Source: Alcanivorax sp. 1008 (GTDB taxonomy: Bacteria > Pseudomonadota > Gammaproteobacteria > Pseudomonadales > Alcanivoracaceae). From it: a stretch of DNA of 64,000 nucleotides. The DNA lies in the NCBI RefSeq assembly GCF_020667895.1, contig NZ_JAFMPS010000005.1, forward strand, positions 62,001 through 126,000. Direction: 5' to 3'. This document shows positions 1 to 8,731 of the stretch, piece by piece. The notes under the pieces are model-generated. The model was not told where the DNA came from and did no database searches. It saw only the letters and a program-made list of their open reading frames with translations. The translations under genes and the position numbers were made by a program. The first letter of the stretch is position 1. Each line of letters starts with the position of its first letter.

Positions 1-660
1 GTGCTTTATTTCGACACCACCCGTGATGCCGATTTCCCTAGTGGGAGAAACTGGATATTTGCGCATGGCGCCTCGGCTCGCGCGGTAGAAATGTCTCGTG
101 GGAAAGGCCAAAGCCTAACAGTGCGCCCGCACCCTGATGCAGCGAGCGAAGACATTCGCCGTTCAATCGAGTCCGGCTTCACGGTGAGGTTTACTGGTGA
201 AGAGGATGACATGGGCGCGCCGGTGCTCGCTGTGGCAGCAGATGCTCCCTGGGTGGTAAAGCCGCTCGAGTCTGTAGGCAAGGACTGGTGGCGATCGCCG
301 ATGCGATGCTGGATGACAGCGCTGGAGGAAGATTTCCGTTCCGCGCTTGATGTCGAGGCTGATGCGCAGCGGTACCTGGCAGCACTGGCGCTGGAAAATT
401 TGGCAGGCGATATGTTTCGCGAGCGAGTCCGGCAGATTGATAGAGGCAAGTTGCCGTCGGACCAGTACACCCAATTCCGAGAGCTGCAAGATGCCATCGG
501 GGTGCTGCGCCGTCAGGAGGAGGCCAGATTGGCTTCGCCTTCTATTTTGAAGGCTCTTGATGATCTGGTGCCGGAAGTACTTGAACGAGTTGTGAGTCGC
601 GCCAACGAGCTCAATAAAGAGCTTGATCCGGAAGCGGCACCAATCGGCATGAATCCCTAA
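1..660 (+). CDS. Hypothetical protein, possibly cut by window edge
   Basis: The frame opens with GTG at base 1 and runs to a TAA at 658-660 (219 aa), so the true start may lie upstream of the window. I do not recognise the family. The protein is soluble-looking with no signal peptide or membrane segment. Its second half is helical and charged (roughly residues 105-210), with Glu/Arg-rich stretches that could form a coiled coil. It is followed after 20 bp by a co-directional small gene and then by the Tus-like gene, suggesting one operon. Function unknown. Confidence 0.6.
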   Translation: MLYFDTTRDADFPSGRNWIFAHGASARAVEMSRGKGQSLTVRPHPDAASEDIRRSIESGFTVRFTGEEDDMGAPVLAVAADAPWVVKPLESVGKDWWRSPMRCWMTALEEDFRSALDVEADAQRYLAALALENLAGDMFRERVRQIDRGKLPSDQYTQFRELQDAIGVLRRQEEARLASPSILKALDDLVPEVLERVVSRANELNKELDPEAAPIGMNP

Positions 661-680
661 CAATCTCCGGTGAGGATGAT

Positions 681-959
681 ATGAGCAACGACAAGATTCG
701 CGTCCAGGTGAGTCGGGAAGTTACCAGCATCGATACGCATGTCGTGTATATGACTCAAGAAGAGTTCGATCGCATGAAGGAGATCGATGAATTGCATGAA
801 AAGGCCGAGTACGCGATTGGCCTACCGCATGCTCTACTTGATGGCGACGAGGTAATGGACTCTGCCCTTCGGTCTATTGAAATAGGCACGGAGAAAGATG
901 CGCGCCACGAGGTGCTTTTAGCGGATGACGAGTCTGCTCATTCCATGGTGGTCGATTAA
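681..959 (+). CDS. Small acidic hypothetical protein (92 aa)
   Basis: ATG at 681 is preceded by a GAGG-type ribosome site about 8 bases upstream, and the gene ends 22 bp before the next start. The product is short and acidic, rich in Glu/Asp, with no Cys, no signal peptide and no membrane segment. It lies between the first gene and the Tus-like gene in the same orientation, so co-transcription is likely. I do not recognise the family. It could be a small regulator or accessory protein, but nothing in the sequence decides this. Confidence 0.6.
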   Translation: MSNDKIRVQVSREVTSIDTHVVYMTQEEFDRMKEIDELHEKAEYAIGLPHALLDGDEVMDSALRSIEIGTEKDARHEVLLADDESAHSMVVD

Positions 960-981
960 TTCCGTTCTCACGGGAGGCAAT

Positions 982-1983
982 ATGGAAGCCGATATTCTCA
1001 AGCTGATTAGGTCCCTGCTCGATGAGAGCAAACAGTTGGCGGATGATGTCCGTGCTTTAGACCCTCGGCGATGCTGGCTCTATACCGCGAACGAAGCGCC
1101 GGTCAAGACGACGATTCACTGGGTGCTGCAGGACTTTCGGTACCGCGACGATCGGACGCCTGAGCAACGGGCCATGCTTGGCCCCCACAAAAACCCTCGG
1201 ATTGAGCGGTATCCAGGGATATGCGCTGTCGATCCTGAGACCATGGCCCGGGTCGAGCGGATCAATACCACCAAGAAGCGCCTTCAGGATGACATTCAGG
1301 GCTATCGAGCGGAGCTCAGCGTCAAAACGGGCGAGAAGCTGCTGAGCGGATTAAACCTGAAGCGTGATCCTGCGCTACAAATGATGCTGGGCGACGCCGG
1401 CCTGACGCGGGTCAACCTGATGAAGATGTACCGACATTTGCCGGCTTTCGTTGAGCCGGTGAAGTCAGTCAATTATCAGCGGGTTCTGTCGACCCCGCAC
1501 GTAAAGACCCTGACGTCAGAGCAGCTGATTGCCTTGATCGATGCGCGGATCGCCAAACTGCGCAATGACGGCACATCCAGACGGGCAATGCTTGAGGCGC
1601 GTGAGCGGGTGTTGGATGAGCCTGACGTTCACTATGCCAAGGTCAGGACTGTCGCCCCCCAGTTGCGGGCGAATGTGGCAATAGGTCGCGGTGGTCGAGA
1701 CAACACCAAGGTAGTGCAGGCGGCCATGCCGATATTCGTGCTTGGCGATGTGCTGCCGACGCATAATGGCGCAACGCTGCCGACGCCGCTTCTGCCAGAG
1801 GACCAACAGGCGATGGAGGCTGAGCTGGGGGAGCGTACCAGAGTCAGGAACCAGAAGATTCTGGAAGACGTGGAGTTTATCAAGGACCTGGGTATTCACC
1901 GCTACATTGAAGGGAGGTCAACGCGCGCCATCTTCCCTAAGGACGAGGACGAGAACGATATCGTCCCGGGCATGCGGATTTAA
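982..1983 (+). CDS. tus: Tus-like DNA replication terminus site-binding protein
   Basis: This 333-aa protein resembles the Ter-protein (Tus) family, which binds Ter DNA and blocks replisomes from one side. Three stretches line up with E. coli Tus: the 'YPGICAVDPETMARVERIN' region (Tus LPGVLCYQ...INKLK), 'MYRHLPAFVEPVKSVNYQRV' (Tus VHRHLPGLITLNAYRTL), and 'VRTVAPQLRANVAIGRGG' followed by VVQAAMPIFVL (Tus KVQPIARVWYKG...HACPTPLIAL). The length is close to that of Tus (309 aa). I chose ATG 982 because GGGAGG lies 7 bases upstream; an earlier in-frame start at 925 overlaps the previous gene. No Ter sites were identified. Family assignment is by eye. Confidence 0.72.
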   Translation: MEADILKLIRSLLDESKQLADDVRALDPRRCWLYTANEAPVKTTIHWVLQDFRYRDDRTPEQRAMLGPHKNPRIERYPGICAVDPETMARVERINTTKKRLQDDIQGYRAELSVKTGEKLLSGLNLKRDPALQMMLGDAGLTRVNLMKMYRHLPAFVEPVKSVNYQRVLSTPHVKTLTSEQLIALIDARIAKLRNDGTSRRAMLEARERVLDEPDVHYAKVRTVAPQLRANVAIGRGGRDNTKVVQAAMPIFVLGDVLPTHNGATLPTPLLPEDQQAMEAELGERTRVRNQKILEDVEFIKDLGIHRYIEGRSTRAIFPKDEDENDIVPGMRI

Positions 1984-2067
1984 TCCAGATAGGGAGTGCT
2001 GTCTAGGGTACTAGATAGGGGGATTGTGGCGCCGAAGAGGAGGGCGGGGCGCAAGCGCCCCTGACGA

Positions 2068-2412
2068 TCAGTTGCAGTACGTGGTGCTGCCAATTTTGTT
2101 GCAGACCGTTCCATCGGACCCGTACGTAGTGTTGCCGATGCGGTTCACAGTGGATCCGTCGGAGTTGTACAGGGTATTGCCGATCTGTGTCGACGTGCTG
2201 CCGTCCGAGCCATACGTCGTATTCCCAATCCTGTTTGAGGTGACCCCATTGGAATTGTAAGTCGTATTGCCGATGGTATTGGATGTGCCATTCGGGCCAT
2301 AGGTAGTGTTGCCAATCTTGTTGTAGGCCCCAGGCGAGCCGTGGAGGTAGTCGCCTGCCATGGCGCCACTACTGAGAAGCAGGGCCAGAGCCCCAAGCAG
2401 TGCTGATTTCAT
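2068..2412 (-). CDS. Secreted tandem-repeat protein (IGNTTYGSDGST repeats)
   Basis: The 114-aa protein starts with a clear Sec signal peptide (MKSALLGALALLLSSGAMA, cleavage after AMA). The rest is almost entirely six or seven tandem repeats of about 16 residues with the core IGNTTYGSDGST, ending in a Cys-containing copy (CNKIGSTTYCN). Start 2412 has GGGAG about 6 bases upstream. The Gly/Asn/Thr/Tyr repeats are typical of extracellular beta-rich or adhesive proteins. No family name can be given. It is convergent with the Tus-like gene, and the 270 bp upstream (2428-2698) hold no gene. Confidence 0.7.
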   Translation of the reverse strand: MKSALLGALALLLSSGAMAGDYLHGSPGAYNKIGNTTYGPNGTSNTIGNTTYNSNGVTSNRIGNTTYGSDGSTSTQIGNTLYNSDGSTVNRIGNTTYGSDGTVCNKIGSTTYCN

Positions 2413-2698
2413 TGTCGCTCCCGTCAACGGCCAGAAAATTGGCCTTGTACTCCTACGATGCGCCTTTTAGCCCGATCTTCCAAGGCCCCATTTTCTCGAG
2501 CGTGCAGCCCCGAAGCAGCCGTTAGGTAGAGTTGCCTTGAGCGCGCTTGAATACATTTTGAAATCCGGCGATCGTTTGTTGTAGACGCGTCTGACGCGCC
2601 CCAAGCCCGTCCCCGCCCCCCGAGGCACGCGCTAATTTTTTTGATTTTCTGTCGGGAATCCGGCAAAACGTACGAGAGAGAAATCCACAGGGGGTCAC

Positions 2699-4150
2699 AT
2701 GACCAGGCTTTTGACGCTAATCTTTACCTTCATGATGATCGGCGGGTGCGCTTCATCTGGCGGGGTCACAGAAACAACATCCCCAAAGCGTGGTGCCCCT
2801 GTCAGCGTCGCTGACGACCCTGCCTCACAGCTCCGATACGTATTCGAGCTTAAGGCCAACCTGGGCGAGGGGGAGACGACGCTCGGCTCGGGCTTCCTCC
2901 ATAAGGGAACAGTGATCACTAATGCGCATGTGGTCGCTGACGCCAAATGGGTCGACATCTACGACCAGGGCGGGGAGCATGTCGGCACGGCCGCTTACGC
3001 CCTCCACGTAGATAACACGAACGATATCGCAATCCTGCCTCTTCCCGGCAACTCCGCCGAAGGCATCCCTTTGGCCGGTGGGAATGTACGAACCGGAGAG
3101 CCCGTCTGGGCTTTCGGATCACCAATGGGCTTTCGCAATACGGTCTCGAACGGCATCGTATCCGCAGTCAGAGAAGTCGAAGGCAAACAGCTCATCCAAA
3201 TCACCGCCCCCATTTCAACAGGCTCATCAGGCGGCCCCGTGCTTAACGATGCCGGCGAAGCAATCGGCGTGGTGGTTTCGACCTACCAAGAAGCGCAAAA
3301 CATCAACTTTGCGATCCCAGTCACGCTCCTGCCGGCTGGCATTCAGGATCTGAGCGCACAGAAAGCCTTCCCGTCAGTGGCAGATCTGGCACCAGATGAC
3401 GAGCTCTCGGCCACGGACTTGCTCATGCTGATGTCCCTTATGCACTCACAGCAGGCCGAGTACGGCGAGGCTTACGAAATGGAAATCACAAGCGACCAAG
3501 AGTTTGGAGAACGGCGTATCTTTTTCTTGACGTTTCAAGCCGACGCTTATCAATCACTCGAAGTATCAGCATGGGTAGATCGCGGAGACGTTACCGTGGG
3601 CGTGTACGAGTCGGTGATTGGTGAGGACAGAGAGCCATGGATCTTAGAAGACAAAGGTAGCGGGCTGGGCAACGCATCGATCGTTCGCGGTGAAGCGCCC
3701 AAAAAGGGTACATATTTTGCCATGCTGATGATGGATAAAGGGCTCGATCAAAAGGCGTACGTCTGGCTTGGGAATACACCGAACAATATCGCGCTAGACA
3801 AACGGTGGAAGGCGGTCTCAGAGACAGACGATACCGAGTTTTACGTTGACAGCAAGAGCATACAGCGGCCTGATCAATACGAAAGTTTGGCATTCAGCGA
3901 ATTCAAGCCCGTTTCGGCGTGGACGTATCAGTATCACATTATCGAGCAGGATCTCGGCGGCTTTAGCTACAATGCAACGCTGGGACTGGCTGACTTCTAC
4001 TGTAAAAGCAGGCAAGTGCAGTTCAAGCAGGTCACGCATATGAATTTGGAAACCGGCGCCAGAAAAGAGCGAGTGGCCTATCACGCTCGAACAGACGTCA
4101 TCCCAGGCAGTGCCGGCGAGCATATGTGGGAATATGTCTGCCGCAAATAA
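2699..4150 (+). CDS. Trypsin-like serine protease lipoprotein with C-terminal adhesin-E-like domain
   Basis: The 483-aa protein has a lipoprotein signal with lipobox ending IGGC17, so it is probably anchored in the outer membrane. The trypsin/DegP-like fold shows the full triad: H77 in TNAHVVAD, D109 in NDIAILPL and S177 in TGSSGGPVL. There is no PDZ domain. The last ~110 residues (from WKAVSETDDTEFYVD) resemble the surface-adhesin protein E type of domain, with a Cys pair (FYCKS ... YVCRK). ATG 2699 follows a GGGGG ribosome site. A role in periplasmic or surface proteolysis is inferred; the substrate is unknown. Confidence 0.8.
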   Translation: MTRLLTLIFTFMMIGGCASSGGVTETTSPKRGAPVSVADDPASQLRYVFELKANLGEGETTLGSGFLHKGTVITNAHVVADAKWVDIYDQGGEHVGTAAYALHVDNTNDIAILPLPGNSAEGIPLAGGNVRTGEPVWAFGSPMGFRNTVSNGIVSAVREVEGKQLIQITAPISTGSSGGPVLNDAGEAIGVVVSTYQEAQNINFAIPVTLLPAGIQDLSAQKAFPSVADLAPDDELSATDLLMLMSLMHSQQAEYGEAYEMEITSDQEFGERRIFFLTFQADAYQSLEVSAWVDRGDVTVGVYESVIGEDREPWILEDKGSGLGNASIVRGEAPKKGTYFAMLMMDKGLDQKAYVWLGNTPNNIALDKRWKAVSETDDTEFYVDSKSIQRPDQYESLAFSEFKPVSAWTYQYHIIEQDLGGFSYNATLGLADFYCKSRQVQFKQVTHMNLETGARKERVAYHARTDVIPGSAGEHMWEYVCRK

Positions 4151-4199
4151 AGACTGGAACCCAACGCTGAACAGTGAGGTTCAGGGCGCCGTCCGGCAA

Positions 4200-4802
4200 T
4201 CAGAACAAACTGAGGCTGGCGGAGCTGTCGGGCTCGTCATCTTCAGCCTGACAAGCATCGTCATCCTTTTCAGAGGCCCGTTCTAGGCCTGTCACCAGGT
4301 CGTCGACGGCATGGTTCATGCCGTATTCAGAGAGGGTGTCATAGAAGCACGCCTTTGTGCTCACGACCGCATCTATCAGTTCGTCGGCACCCATTACCAG
4401 AAGGGACTCATGGATCGCGTCCTTCAGATCTCCCTGATGAAACTCCTCACCGGTTTCGCCGGCGTGATTGCTGGCGGCCAGGTACCAGGCCTTGAGGTAT
4501 CGGTCCCGGAAGTCCGCCAGCAATGCGGGTTGACTCGCTGACAGGGTCGGGAGCTGGCCGGCCAGCCAGATGCGGTCATTGGGTGAACCATGCTCATCGA
4601 GTACAGCCCGCAGGGACAGGCGTGTATTCAGGACGGCCTCACGAAAACGTTCGACGGGCATACCGACAATCAGATCATCCAGAAAATCTTGGTAGCAGAG
4701 GACGGTGCTGTCTTCGCCACGTTCTTCGCCGGCGCGCTCCGCCGCGGTAATAAGGCAATCCTTGAAGCGCTGCTTTTCCGGTATCAGGGTGTAGCTTGTC
4801 AT
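4200..4802 (-). CDS. Hypothetical protein (200 aa)
   Basis: Start 4802 (MTSYTLIPEK) has AGGAGAG 5 bases upstream and is preferred over the longer frame to 4895. The protein is acidic at its C-terminus (DDDACQAEDDEPDSS) and mostly helical, with no membrane segment. I do not recognise the family. It converges with the protease gene. The upstream region 4803-5030 carries a perfect 12-bp inverted repeat and several copies of an AAACCATAGTTTGGCC-type motif, which are likely operators for this promoter. Confidence 0.55.
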   Translation of the reverse strand: MTSYTLIPEKQRFKDCLITAAERAGEERGEDSTVLCYQDFLDDLIVGMPVERFREAVLNTRLSLRAVLDEHGSPNDRIWLAGQLPTLSASQPALLADFRDRYLKAWYLAASNHAGETGEEFHQGDLKDAIHESLLVMGADELIDAVVSTKACFYDTLSEYGMNHAVDDLVTGLERASEKDDDACQAEDDEPDSSASLSLF

Positions 4803-4848
4803 GATTCTCTCCTGGCCAGCCATCAACGAGGAACTGCAGAGCGGTGCG

Positions 4849-5016
4849 GCCATATTATGGTTCCAATTAAAACCATACTTTGGGCAAACGGCCAACCTAT
4901 GCTTTCAGTTTTCGCGAGCGCGACGCTGCGCGGACAAACTATGGTGACATTGACACCATAGTTTGGCCAAAACGGACAACTTATGGTTTCAACTGCTGCC
5001 GCTGATCGATGCGTGC
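4849..5016. promoter_or_regulatory. Repeated operator-like motif upstream of 4200-4802
   Basis: The stretch carries a perfect 12-bp inverted repeat, CAAACTATGGTG at 4935-4946 and CACCATAGTTTG at 4954-4965, with a 7-base spacer. An adjoining TGGCCAAAACGG segment and an outlying degenerate copy lie near 4876-4905. The segment 4932-5016 is repeated with about 90% identity at 7312-7396. It sits between two divergent genes (4802 minus, 5133 plus), the expected place for an operator. The binding protein is unknown. Confidence 0.5.
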
Positions 5017-5132
5017 TTTTTCCTGTTCCGGGGCTGTGTTTGGCATGATACTGTCCCGCGTAGATTGTGGTGGGATGCGGTTATCATATCAGCTGTCTCG
5101 TCACACTGGAGCGAAGCCAAGAGACCTCAATC

Positions 5133-6125
5133 ATGACTGAAACCAGACATCCCAGCATCGACCAATCAAGGGTGGCCGCACGCCGGGTCCACGAGCATTT
5201 CAATACCAAGAACAACCCGATGTCTCTCGAAGAGGCCCAAGAGATGGCTGCATATATCCTGGGCTACGAATCCTGGTCGGCACTGGCGTCCTGGGCAGGG
5301 AAAGGTGAGAGGTTTCTGCCCGACGAGTGTTTGCATCCATGGGAGCAGGAGGTTCGCCTGTTCAGGCAGGCGGTCAACCTGACAAACATTAATGGCGGGA
5401 TGCGCTTTCATCACGAACAACTTGTGCAACAGCTTCGCCTCACTGCCGAGAATCCGAGCTCGGATCGGCTCGCGTACAATCCATGGACCACCAACCAGAT
5501 GAGCCACACAGCCAGCAGCGGGACAGGGAAGACCATCCTGCTAGGCCGGAAAGGCTGGCGGTTCAGGCCGTCTCTGCGAAGCGAGCGGGCATTGGGGACC
5601 TTTCGAGACAGGAGCAGTGCGTATTGGGAGGAAGGCTCGATAACCTTCGAACAGTACAACCAGTATCTGAAGGCGCTTATTCAGCGACAACCGGAGAACA
5701 TTTTCGCGCTCACAGAGGTGATTCACCTCCACGCGGATATAACAGGGCGCTCACCAAATCGGAGGCGAGTAGAGCAGCTTGAGCGTGCAATGAGAGAAAT
5801 ACTGCCATTCGGGATAAGGAAAGAAGATCTTGAAGGGGACGATGAAAACTATGTCGCCGGCAGAATGGAAACTTACGAGGGATACAATCGAGATTTCAAG
5901 GGAGCTGTGTATATCCTTGCTACCGCGCTGTACGTCCTGAAGGAGTACGAGGCCGCCGGTGAGTGGTTTCGGGCCAGCCTGCGTATCAATGATTGCAATG
6001 CTTTCGATCGCGAGTACTTCTACCTGGCTGATTTGGCGGGGCTGCGCCCTAAGGGTGATGTCCACAAGTCGGAGTGGGGGCCGGCTGCCACACAGTGTCG
6101 CAGCCCTACAAGAGACGGCCGTTAA
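5133..6125 (+). CDS. Hypothetical protein with TPR-like C-terminal part (330 aa)
   Basis: I place the start at ATG 5133 (MTETRHPSIDQSR); the longer frame from 5067 adds residues with no supporting ribosome site. The N-terminal ~70 residues include 'LGYESWSALASWAG', like the short helical module seen before TPR domains in some plasmid proteins. The C-terminal part (about 200-310) has helical hairpins reminiscent of TPRs ('YILATALYVLKEYEAAGEWFRASL'). Family not recognised. It is divergent from the 4200-4802 gene and shares its upstream operator region. Confidence 0.55.
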   Translation: MTETRHPSIDQSRVAARRVHEHFNTKNNPMSLEEAQEMAAYILGYESWSALASWAGKGERFLPDECLHPWEQEVRLFRQAVNLTNINGGMRFHHEQLVQQLRLTAENPSSDRLAYNPWTTNQMSHTASSGTGKTILLGRKGWRFRPSLRSERALGTFRDRSSAYWEEGSITFEQYNQYLKALIQRQPENIFALTEVIHLHADITGRSPNRRRVEQLERAMREILPFGIRKEDLEGDDENYVAGRMETYEGYNRDFKGAVYILATALYVLKEYEAAGEWFRASLRINDCNAFDREYFYLADLAGLRPKGDVHKSEWGPAATQCRSPTRDGR

Positions 6126-6219
6126 GTCGTTGTCTGCCAGAAAGTCCTTGAAATGTTGCTTTCCGGCATGAGGGTTAACGCCTGCGGGGTGTGATGCTGG
6201 AGATGCGCTTTAACTCGGG

Positions 6220-6939
6220 TCAGGAATAGGCCAAGAAGTAGTCATGGTTCTGTTCATCGTTAAAGTGGTACGGAGAGTCGGGCCGGGGGCCATGGTCTAC
6301 TTCATGCGAGACCACCATGACCTGGGTATTGAAATCGAATGCCAAGCAAATGGCCACATCGATCGGGTGAAGGTTAAAGAACATGACTCGATCGCAAACT
6401 CTGAAAGGTTCCTCTCGCCCCTCGGGCATCAGGATAAAGGCTCTTGTTGATCCTGGCGGCTCTCCGGGGCAAATCAGGCATTGCAGATCAACCTGGAAGC
6501 CTTCAGTGCTCGCGTAATGTTCGATGATTTCATCAGAAGTTTCGTCCCACCACTCCCTAAGATCTTCCAGCCGGTCCTCTGCAATAGGCAGGGTGGCCAT
6601 TATCCAATCAGCAATCTCTTCCTCATAGACTGAGCGGATCAGGCAGCCAATGAAGAAGCCGCGAAGCTGGTCATCCTCAAGCAGCAGAGAGCGCAGGCCG
6701 GGGTATTCGTCTTTACGAATAGCCAAAAGCAGCGGGGTCAGGCCGTCGAAGAATGCCTGTTCTTCATCTCTTACGGGGGCTTTGGCGGATTCAGAAGGCC
6801 AGGGGATCATTGGATACGGGAGATTGGCGACTTGCAGTGCCGTCAGGTGATCGTAGGCTTCGGCCTCAAAGAAATCCGGCAGGGGGGCGTTGGCCAGATA
6901 CGTTTTGATGTTTTGAAGCGCCTTGTCGTCAGTAGCCAT
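6220..6939 (-). CDS. Hypothetical protein (239 aa)
   Basis: Start 6939 (MATDDKALQNIK) is chosen because AGGAG lies 8 bases upstream; the open frame extends to 7065 without another good site. The protein is acidic with an ankyrin- or immunity-like feel ('FFDGLTPLLLAIRKDEYPGLRSLLLEDD'), then a stretch with two Cys pairs (CLICPGE, RVCDR). No membrane segment. I do not recognise the family, and there is no toxin partner beside it. It is transcribed away from the large non-coding region 6940-9093. Confidence 0.5.
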   Translation of the reverse strand: MATDDKALQNIKTYLANAPLPDFFEAEAYDHLTALQVANLPYPMIPWPSESAKAPVRDEEQAFFDGLTPLLLAIRKDEYPGLRSLLLEDDQLRGFFIGCLIRSVYEEEIADWIMATLPIAEDRLEDLREWWDETSDEIIEHYASTEGFQVDLQCLICPGEPPGSTRAFILMPEGREEPFRVCDRVMFFNLHPIDVAICLAFDFNTQVMVVSHEVDHGPRPDSPYHFNDEQNHDYFLAYS

Positions 6940-7086
6940 GACAGTCTCCTGCTGAGTAATTCCCAGTGTAGTTGCCCGCGAGCAATTCGTCCCCTGTATG
7001 CCGCCCTGACCGCCAGCCATTAACGCGGATATTCTAGGGCGGCGCGGCCAGACTATGGTCCCCATTCCGAGTCGGTGTAGTCAAAC

Positions 7087-7282
7087 AATAAAGTTAGTAA
7101 ATAGACAATAAAGTTGGTAAATGAACTGGCGAAAGATTGGCCCTTTTTAATCCTCTAATCCCAGAGCAACCCGGGTTTTGGGGGGGTTCAGGGCAAGAGA
7201 TTTACCAACTTTATTTTGTTTTGTGTGGTGGTGTGTGGCGATGGAATGCTGCCTCCAGGGTGTTTTGTTTACCAACTTTATT
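7087..7282. repeat. Four copies of a 16-bp iteron-like motif AATAAAGTTGGTAAAT
   Basis: Two direct copies lie at 7087-7102 (AATAAAGTTAGTAAAT) and 7107-7122 (AATAAAGTTGGTAAAT), spaced 20 bp, about two helical turns. Two inverted copies lie at 7200-7215 (ATTTACCAACTTTATT) and 7267-7282 (GTTTACCAACTTTATT). Between the pairs lies GC-richer DNA. The arrangement of helically phased direct copies facing inverted copies is what iterons or repressor sites look like. No initiator gene is adjacent. Confidence 0.6.
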
Positions 7283-7311
7283 GATTAGCGCCGGTCGGCG
7301 GCATACTGAGA

Positions 7312-7396
7312 GGACAGACTATGCTGACATTGAAACCATAGTTTGGCCAAAACGGACAACTTATGGTTTCAACGGCTGCCCCCGATCGAGGTGTGC
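7312..7396 (+). repeat. Second copy of the 85-bp operator-like segment
   Basis: This segment matches 4932-5016 with roughly eight or nine mismatches in 85 bases, including an unbroken stretch from ACCATAG through TTTCAAC. Here the inverted repeat is imperfect (AGACTATGCTG ... AAACCATAGTT). It lies in non-coding DNA between the iteron-like repeats and GC-rich sequence. It may be a duplicated operator or a relic of a duplicated promoter region. Confidence 0.65.
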
Positions 7397-7937
7397 CTGG
7401 GCGGGTGATCCGGTGGGGCTGCCCCCACGGTGCGGGGGAGGCTTAACCTGGCGGGGGAATCCCATGGGGTGGGACGCCGGCGCGTGTTGTCGGAGACTCC
7501 ATGCGAGTGGATCGGGCAATCGGTCGCCTGGGGAGGCGCTGCCGGCGTCGGCAACCATGATGGGGCTATCCCCGGGGTGTGGCTGTCAGCCTATGGTGCG
7601 CCTGGTTGTAGGAGGATGCCGTTGGGAGGGCGAGGTTTTTGGTTATACCAGCACTGACCGTCTTCCCCAACGGCAGGGTACCACCCTAAACCCTGTCCTC
7701 CCCATATCGGTTATACCAGCACTGACCCGCCCAACCCACCCCTCACCATAAACCCCTTTACCCCTACCAAAATGCTCTCCCGACACCCCTCCCGGGACAG
7801 GATCGTGGAGGAGCCCCTACGGTGGTGGGGGTTGCCCTAAACCCCTTGGGGGAAGCCCCAGAAAAACAAAAACACCCAGGGGATCTGGCTCTACTGCATA
7901 CAATTTAGTTTGATCATAAATTAGACGATTTAAGAGG

Positions 7938-7992
7938 AGTGGCTCATTATTTGATAAGTTAGACACCGTAACTTATCAAATAATGAGCCACT
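7938..7992. repeat. Perfect 24-bp inverted repeat with 7-base loop
   Basis: Arms 7938-7961 (beginning AGTGGCTCATTATTTG) and 7969-7992 (ending AATAATGAGCCACT) are fully complementary and separated by GACACCG. The arms are AT-rich inside and GC-rich at the base, and no run of T follows on either strand, so it is not a standard Rho-independent terminator. As single-stranded DNA or RNA it would form a very stable hairpin. Possible roles are a single-strand origin, a recombination site or a resolvase-like target. Confidence 0.8.
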
Positions 7993-8474
7993 GTCATATT
8001 GGGCCAGCCTGAAAACAGAGATGCCATACGGTTTTGTTTCCCCCAAAATGTAGAGAGCCCCCTACTGATAAGGGGGTGACCCCAGACCTGTTTGCACGTG
8101 CGTGCGTGACTTGGACAGGGTCATGGCAGAGGGTCGGGGATAAAGCCTGGCTTAGCCTTGAGGCGGGGTGAGCCTTGGTGGTCAGTGCTGGTATAACGGA
8201 GAGTGGTCTGCTGGCTGATCGAGCGGGGATTGCCGGCGTCCTGGTGATCCGGTGGCCAGGGTGGATAATCCGTGCGCGGAAAAGATTATTTGTGCAAAAC
8301 ACCATTAGGCCAGGATTTCTTGTGCGGTGACGAGTCGGCCAGGCTGGTCGTGTGGATTGCAGAAACTGCTGCAAGGATCGGGGAGTGTGCTGGCGGGATA
8401 ATAAATGGTGGCCCGCAAAATAAGCGTCGCCGAATGAGCTATAATGCCCTCCTGTCCTTGCCGGAGCATCCAGA

Positions 8475-8633
8475 ATGCGTCTTCTTAGGGTTGCCGTACC
8501 GCTAATCATCATCATCACTTTCTTAGCAATCTTCGTGCTGGCAATCCTTGACAAGAATCTTTCTGCGGCCGCGGCCGCAGGCGCTATTGCAATGGTGGCC
8601 GCACTCGCCCTTGCGGTGACAGTGGCCAGATAA
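8475..8633 (+). CDS. Small two-helix membrane protein (52 aa)
   Basis: ATG 8475 opens a 52-aa frame ending in TAA at 8631-8633. The product reads MRLLRVAVPLIIIITFLAIF, then a short charged loop (LDKN), then a second hydrophobic helix rich in Ala and Val, ending in VAR. A TATAAT box lies at 8440-8445 about 30 bases upstream, and a hairpin follows at 8704-8731. The positive-inside pattern supports a real membrane peptide. It could be a type I toxin-like or other small membrane protein; there is no homology evidence. Confidence 0.45.
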   Translation: MRLLRVAVPLIIIITFLAIFVLAILDKNLSAAAAAGAIAMVAALALAVTVAR

Positions 8634-8703
8634 CATCGCGGTCATCCGGTCGAACTTCGATACCCCTGCGCTTTCCGGCGCGCAATCATGTATCCCCGCT
8701 AGA

Positions 8704-8731
8704 AAGGCGGTTTCTGCCCGCGGCCTTTCTT
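8704..8731 (+). terminator. Candidate terminator hairpin after the small membrane ORF
   Basis: AGAAAGGC pairs with GCCTTTCT across a GC-rich loop, followed by TCAC rather than a long T run. It lies about 70 bp after the stop of the 52-aa ORF. Moderate terminator candidate. Confidence 0.4.

Noticed and set aside
7137-7751. 204-aa open frame in the gene-free region
   Set aside because: It has high Trp/Cys/Arg content, no ribosome site, overlaps iteron-like and duplicated repeats, and looks like a by-product of GC-rich DNA.
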